A DNA stretch of 64,000 bases. Source: Paracoccaceae bacterium. Lineage in GTDB: Bacteria; Pseudomonadota; Alphaproteobacteria; Rhodobacterales; Rhodobacteraceae. Below are positions 60,539-64,000 of this stretch, one piece after another; position 1 is the stretch's first letter, and every line of letters begins with the position of its first letter. The notes beneath the pieces are model-generated. The model was not told the origin of the DNA. It ran no database searches and was given only the letters and a program-made list of their open reading frames with translations. A program made the translations under genes and the position numbers. The stretch is taken from positions 248,001 through 312,000 of the forward strand of contig JAUYQR010000011.1 in assembly GCA_030697175.1 (NCBI GenBank), in the 5' to 3' direction.

Positions 60539-61270
60539 ATGATGGCGTTTCACATCGACGGCAAGGCACGACCCGGCCGCTGGCTCATCACCTGCGACCA
60601 CGCCTCCAACCATGTGCCGGACTGGATCGGCGGCGGCTCCCTTGGCATCGGCCCCGCAGACATGGCCCGCCACATCGCCTGGGATGTCGGCGCCGCCGGT
60701 CTGGCACTTGCCTTGGGCGAACGCCTCGACAGCCCGGTGATCCTGTCGGATTTCTCCCGCCTCGTGATCGACCCGAACCGGGGCGAGGATGACCCGACCC
60801 TCTTGATGCAGCTTTACGATGGCACCATCATCCCCGCCAACCGCCACATCACCCCCGCCGCCGTGGAGGACCGCCTCGACCGGCTTTACCGCCCCTATCA
60901 CGACGCCTACGCCCGCCTCGCCGCGCGCCGCGACGACACCGTGATCGTGGCGGTCCATTCCTTCACTCCGCGCCTCAACGGTCGCCCGCCCCGGCCCTGG
61001 CACGTCGGCATCCTCTACAGCCACCTCGACGACCGCCTCTCGAAACCGCTGATCGCCCGCCTGATGGCCGAACCCGATCTCTGCATCGGCGACAACGAAC
61101 CCTACTCCGGCCACCTGCCCGGTGATGCCATCGACCGCCACGCCCTTGCAAAAGGCCGCCTGAACACCTTGATCGAACTCAGGAACGATCTGATCGACAC
61201 CGGCGTTGGTCAACGGCATTGGGCCGGCCGCCTCGCCCCCCTCCTTTCGCAAGTGCTGGAGACCCTGTGA
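60539..61270 (+). CDS. N-formylglutamate amidohydrolase-family protein
   Basis: A 243-residue zinc-hydrolase-like protein: LITCDHASNHVPD, HIAWDVGAAGLALAL, VHSFTPRLNGRPRP-like (VHSFTPRLNGRPP), DNEPYSGHLPGDAIDRHAL and LIELRNDLI are FGase family blocks. It may release formate from N-formylglutamate, but such stand-alone members are often misannotated and the substrate is open. ATG at 60539 follows a GGGGGG run. It shares a TGATG with the DUF1244 gene. Confidence 0.87.
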   Translation: MMAFHIDGKARPGRWLITCDHASNHVPDWIGGGSLGIGPADMARHIAWDVGAAGLALALGERLDSPVILSDFSRLVIDPNRGEDDPTLLMQLYDGTIIPANRHITPAAVEDRLDRLYRPYHDAYARLAARRDDTVIVAVHSFTPRLNGRPPRPWHVGILYSHLDDRLSKPLIARLMAEPDLCIGDNEPYSGHLPGDAIDRHALAKGRLNTLIELRNDLIDTGVGQRHWAGRLAPLLSQVLETL

Positions 61271-61584
61271 TGAACGACACCACCCGCACCGAACTTGAAG
61301 CTGCCGCCTTCCGTGCCCTTCTCCATCACCTGATGGAAAAGCGCCCCGACGTGCAGAACATCGACCTGATGAACCTCGGTGGCTTCTGCCGCAACTGCCT
61401 GTCGCGCTGGTATCAGGAAGCGGCCAATGCAAAGGGCATCCCGATGACCAAGGACGAAGCCCGCGAAATCGTCTACGGCATGCCCTACGCAGAGTGGGTC
61501 GCCCAGACCCAGACCGAGGCGGACGCTGACAAGAAGGCCGCCTTCGACGTGGCCTTCGCCGAAAACGTCGGGCCAAAACCGTGA
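61270..61584 (+). CDS. DUF1244 protein, 104 aa
   Basis: The protein matches the DUF1244 family: AFRALLHHLMEKRPDVQNIDL and MNLGGFCRNCLSRWYQEAA with two Cys, then KDEAREIVYGMPYAEW. Its function is unknown. The ATG at 61270 overlaps the stop of the amidohydrolase-like gene (TGATG), and the TGA overlaps the following GTG start. Confidence 0.9.
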   Translation: MNDTTRTELEAAAFRALLHHLMEKRPDVQNIDLMNLGGFCRNCLSRWYQEAANAKGIPMTKDEAREIVYGMPYAEWVAQTQTEADADKKAAFDVAFAENVGPKP

Positions 61585-62012
61585 CCGCCGCCGACCGCAT
61601 TGCCGATTTCGTGGCCGCGCTGCCGCTGAAACCGGGGATGCGGGTGCTTGAAATCGGCTGTGGCCCCGGCGTCGCCGCACGGCTGGTGGCCGCACGCATC
61701 GGGCCGGGCATGGTCCTTGGCATCGACCGCTCTGCCCGCGCCATCTCGCAGGCACAGGCCCGCTCCACCACCGAAATCGCCGCAGGTCTTCTGCGCCTGC
61801 GCCATGTCGCCGTCGAAGACCTGCGCCTGCAACCCGAAGACGCGCCGTTCGACCTTGCCTTTGCCATGCGCGTCGGCACCCTTGATGGTCGCCACCCCGA
61901 ACTTGCCGAACAGGCGCTCGCCCGCATCGCCGCAGCCCTGACGCCAACCGCAAAGCTGTTCATCGACGGCGGCAATCCCCTGCTGGAAATCGCCCTGCAC
62001 CGCATGACATGA
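61581..62012 (+). CDS. Class I SAM-dependent methyltransferase, 143 aa
   Basis: The SAM-binding block MRVLEIGCGPGVAARLVAA is at about residues 20-38, with GMVLGIDRSARAISQAQ and a Asp-containing AEDLRL-like segment following. It is shorter than most class I methyltransferases, having the core domain only. The start is a GTG overlapping the DUF1244 stop (GTGA). The substrate cannot be inferred. Confidence 0.87.
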   Translation: MTAADRIADFVAALPLKPGMRVLEIGCGPGVAARLVAARIGPGMVLGIDRSARAISQAQARSTTEIAAGLLRLRHVAVEDLRLQPEDAPFDLAFAMRVGTLDGRHPELAEQALARIAAALTPTAKLFIDGGNPLLEIALHRMT

Positions 62013-62060
62013 CGCAACGTTTACCGCGGCGTGACGGCCAGTCGTGCTACCCTTTTCGCC

Positions 62061-62714
62061 ATGCTCCTGATCGCACGCCATGATTATACCCGGGCCGAAT
62101 GGCTCAGCGACGCCGCCGTTCACGTCTCGGGCGTGGTGCTGGCGTTTGTCGCGGTTCCGGTGCTCGTCTGCCTCGCGGTCATCCTGCGCGGCGACGCCCC
62201 TGCGGTCGCGGGAACCACGCTCTACGGTGTGGCGCTGATCGCGATGCTGCTTTGCTCGGCGCTCTACAACATGACCATCGAAGCCCGTCGCCGCGCCTTC
62301 TTCCGCCACCTTGACCACACCGCGATCTTCATCAAGATCGCCGCCACCTACACGCCCTTCCTGATGCTGTCGGGCGGTCAGGGCGGCTGGCTCCTGCCCG
62401 GTCTCTGGGGGGCGGCGGTGGCAGGCTCCGGCATGCGCATCATGGCCCCCGACCGTCTGAAACTGGTCGCCGTCGGGCTCGCGCTGGCGATGGGCTGGGC
62501 CGGCCTCTTCGCAGGCAGCGATTTCTTCGCCAGCCTGTCGTGGTCGGTCACCCTGCTGATCGTGACGGGCGGCGCGCTCTACACCATTGGCGTCGGTTTC
62601 TTCCTGTTTGAACGTCTGCCGTTTCACTACACGATCTGGCACCTCTTCGTGCTGGCCGCCAGCATGGTGTTCTACGCCGCCGTCACCCTGCACCTGATCC
62701 AGACCGCCGCCTGA
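62061..62714 (+). CDS. trhA: TrhA / hemolysin III-family membrane protein
   Basis: A 217-residue PAQR-type protein with seven hydrophobic segments. Family marks are AEWLSDAAVHVSGVVLAFVA at the N-terminus, RRRAFFRHLDHTAIFIKIAA (with the conserved Asp-His) and FHYTIWHLFVLAASMVFYAA (conserved His). Members influence membrane fluidity; haemolysis is an old label. The ATG at 62061 is preferred; an in-frame GTG at 62031 is possible. Confidence 0.9.
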   Translation: MLLIARHDYTRAEWLSDAAVHVSGVVLAFVAVPVLVCLAVILRGDAPAVAGTTLYGVALIAMLLCSALYNMTIEARRRAFFRHLDHTAIFIKIAATYTPFLMLSGGQGGWLLPGLWGAAVAGSGMRIMAPDRLKLVAVGLALAMGWAGLFAGSDFFASLSWSVTLLIVTGGALYTIGVGFFLFERLPFHYTIWHLFVLAASMVFYAAVTLHLIQTAA

Positions 62715-62832
62715 CGCCTGACCGCCCCGATCCCCGCCTGCCCGCTCCGCCGATCACGGGCGTCGGGCTCCCTGCGTCAGTGTCCCCGCCCGACCGCCTT
62801 CCGCGCCGTCCCGTCCACCCGATGACGCGCCG

Positions 62833-62966
62833 CCCCTTCCTTCTTCTTTGCAAGAATATCCCACGGGAGGGTGACGGGCGATCAGAAACTCTCCAGTGGA
62901 GAGTTTCCGCCAGGAACGCCCGGTCCGTGGCCGGGCGGAATCGGGAGGGTGTGAAACCCTCCAGTC
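62833..62966 (+). repeat. ATATCCCACGGG repeat module with GTGAA-loop hairpin, copy 4 (interrupted)
   Basis: CTTCCTTCTTCTTTGCAAGAA and TATCCCACGGG are separated from the hairpin GGAGGGT / ACCCTCC (loop GTGAA, about 62943-62961) by about 85 bases that include the 62885-62907 palindrome. It follows the trhA end. Confidence 0.85.
62885..62907. repeat. 23-bp perfect palindrome inside repeat copy 4
   Basis: GAAACTCTCCA, G, TGGAGAGTTTC: both 11-base arms are perfect. It splits the repeat module and is absent from the other three copies. Confidence 0.9.
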
Positions 62967-63099
62967 CCGTCCGAAAGAAAGGAGGCCAGCCTCAGGGTGC
63001 GTCTGGCGCAAGCCTCTCGCGCCCAAGCGCAGGCAGACATACCACCCAATTCCGTTAAGAATTTCCTAACAAAATAAGTAAGTATTTGAATTTTATAGA

Positions 63100-63125
63100 T
63101 ATTAAAAATGTCCCACCGTGGGACA
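63100..63125 (-). terminator. 17-bp palindrome followed by T-run after the transaminase gene
   Basis: On the leftward strand TGTCCCACGGTGGGACA (63125-63109) is followed by TTTTTAATA. It starts 7 bases past the transaminase stop, so a rho-independent terminator is plausible. The identical palindrome at 16158-16174 lacks the T-run. Confidence 0.6.
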
Positions 63126-63131
63126 CGGCCC

Positions 63132-63995
63132 TCAGATCGCGGCCTTCCGCATCTCGTCCAGATAGATTTCCCGCAGCCGCACCGCCACCGGCCCCGGCTT
63201 GCCGGTCCCCACCGCCGCGCCGTCGATCTCGACCACCGGCATCACGAAAATCGACGCCGCCGTCGAAAACGCCTCATCCGCCGCCTGCGCCTCCGCGATC
63301 GTGAAGGCCCGCTCCTCCACCTCGAACTGCGCCTCCGCCGCGAACCGCAGCACCGCCGCCCGCGTGATCCCGTGCAGGATGTCCGACCCCAAGGCCCGCG
63401 TGATGATCCGGTTGCCCTTCACGATATAGGCGTTGTTCGACGTCCCCTCCGTCACACTGCCCGCCTCGTCCACAAACCAGCTGTCATCGACACCAGCCTT
63501 CTTCGCCGCCACCTTCCCCATCGAGGGGTACAGCAACTGCACCGTCTTGATATCCACCCGGCTCCACCGCAGGTCCGGGATCGAGATTACCTTGAACCCC
63601 ACCTTCGCCGCCGGCGCATCAGCCAGGTTCGGCACGTTCTGGGTGAACGCCACCACCGTCCCCGGCAGCGAGGGGTCGGGAAACAGGAACGACCGATCTC
63701 CCGGATTGCCGCGCGTGACCTGCAGGTAGATCATCCCCTGCTCGATCCCGTTGCGCGCCACCAGCTCCCGGTGCATCGCCAGCAGCTCCGCCTCCGACAC
63801 CGGGCACGTCATCTCCAGTTCTGCCAAAGACCGCGCCAGTCGCTTCGCATGACCACCAAAGTCGATCAGCTTGCCATCCAGCACGCTCGTCACCTCATAA
63901 ACCCCGTCGGCCATCAGGAAGCCGCGGTCAAAGATCGAAACCTTCGCCTCCGCTTCAGGCAGGTAGTCTCCGTTCACATAGACGGTGCGGCTCAT
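63132..63995 (-). CDS. dat: D-amino acid transaminase (class IV PLP enzyme)
   Basis: A fold-type IV aminotransferase of 287 residues. The PLP lysine is Lys150 in RWSRVDIKTVQLLYPSMGK, and other blocks are YVNGDYLPEAEAKVSIFDRG, SVTEGTSNNAYIVKG and HGITRAAVLRFA. The SRVDIKT context and length match D-alanine transaminase better than branched-chain or aminodeoxychorismate lyase types. It could supply D-glutamate or D-alanine for peptidoglycan. The whole gene is in the window; its start is 5 bases from the right edge. Confidence 0.9.
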   Translation of the reverse strand: MSRTVYVNGDYLPEAEAKVSIFDRGFLMADGVYEVTSVLDGKLIDFGGHAKRLARSLAELEMTCPVSEAELLAMHRELVARNGIEQGMIYLQVTRGNPGDRSFLFPDPSLPGTVVAFTQNVPNLADAPAAKVGFKVISIPDLRWSRVDIKTVQLLYPSMGKVAAKKAGVDDSWFVDEAGSVTEGTSNNAYIVKGNRIITRALGSDILHGITRAAVLRFAAEAQFEVEERAFTIAEAQAADEAFSTAASIFVMPVVEIDGAAVGTGKPGPVAVRLREIYLDEMRKAAI

Positions 63996-64000
63996 GCTTT

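Larger units (their letters stand above)
62715..63131. other. 417-bp convergent intergenic region
   Basis: No gene is visible. It holds repeat module copy 4 (62833-62966), a 23-bp perfect palindrome (62885-62907), an AT-rich stretch (about 63049-63108) and the 17-bp palindrome at 63109-63125 before the transaminase stop. Confidence 0.8.

Noticed and set aside
1-64000. tRNA, rRNA, insertion sequences or prophage genes
   Set aside because: No cloverleaf, rRNA segment, transposase, integrase or phage structural gene could be found by reading both strands.

Overview
The window is a 64 kb stretch of a high-GC alphaproteobacterial chromosome, most probably from the Rhodobacterales (Rhodobacter/Paracoccaceae-like). 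The evidence is gene content: an RpoE/ChrR singlet-oxygen module whose ChrR keeps the H6/H31/C35/C38 zinc ligands, a Mo-dependent fdsGBACD formate dehydrogenase, the purH-lspA-DUF3035-M16-M16-mutL-rmuC run, and the local intergenic repeats. Codon use is strongly GC-biased throughout except for one gene at about 2.5-3.3 kb. I see no tRNA, rRNA, CRISPR array, prophage or transposase.

Layout. 0-7.5 kb: a leftward operon of uncharacterised proteins (coiled-coil protein, 374-aa protein, AAA+ ATPase, 459-aa protein, small membrane protein) interrupted by foreign-looking material: a low-GC HEPN-like gene, a duplicated 59-bp start of the 459-aa gene, GC-rich palindromic repeats and a DUF559 nuclease gene. 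All reading frames stay joined by overlapping stop/start codons. 7.7-11.7 kb: panBC, cupins, an L,D-transpeptidase lipoprotein, a GlsB-type membrane protein. 11.8-16.1 kb: an orphan creatinase, a zinc-ribbon protein, a c-type cytochrome, an atypical SDR, a P1-family peptidase. 16.2-21.5 kb (leftward): moaE, moaD, pgsA, uvrC, a pteridine-reductase-like SDR, a small Cys-rich membrane protein, an S49 peptidase. 21.6-28.4 kb: a LysR regulator and fdsGBACD. 28.4-31.8 kb (leftward): rfbCBDA for dTDP-L-rhamnose. 31.8-33.4 kb: a carboxylesterase and ring-cleaving dioxygenase pair.

33.5-46.6 kb (rightward): two saccharopine-pathway enzymes, a heparinase-like protein, purH, lspA, a DUF3035 lipoprotein, two M16 peptidases, mutL, rmuC and hutD. 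46.7-52.8 kb: rpoE-chrR (leftward) divergent from a five-gene operon whose first two members match the furan-fatty-acid enzymes UfaD and UfaO; both sides carry the same TGATCC-N16-CGTAGA promoter. 52.9-57.8 kb: rsmB, a DUF1674 gene, dapB, then rbfA, a DUF2233 protein and truB. 57.9-60.4 kb: rplT, rpmI, a small membrane protein, pyk. 60.5-64 kb: an N-formylglutamate amidohydrolase-like gene, DUF1244, a methyltransferase, a TrhA-like protein and a D-amino acid transaminase.

The genome is tightly packed. Neighbouring genes repeatedly overlap by ATGA, GTGA or TGATG, so most runs are probably translationally coupled operons. Four convergent gene ends carry a shared repeat module with a co-varying hairpin, and a 17-bp palindrome recurs beside two leftward gene ends. 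The most unusual region is the 1.5-3.3 kb insertion.
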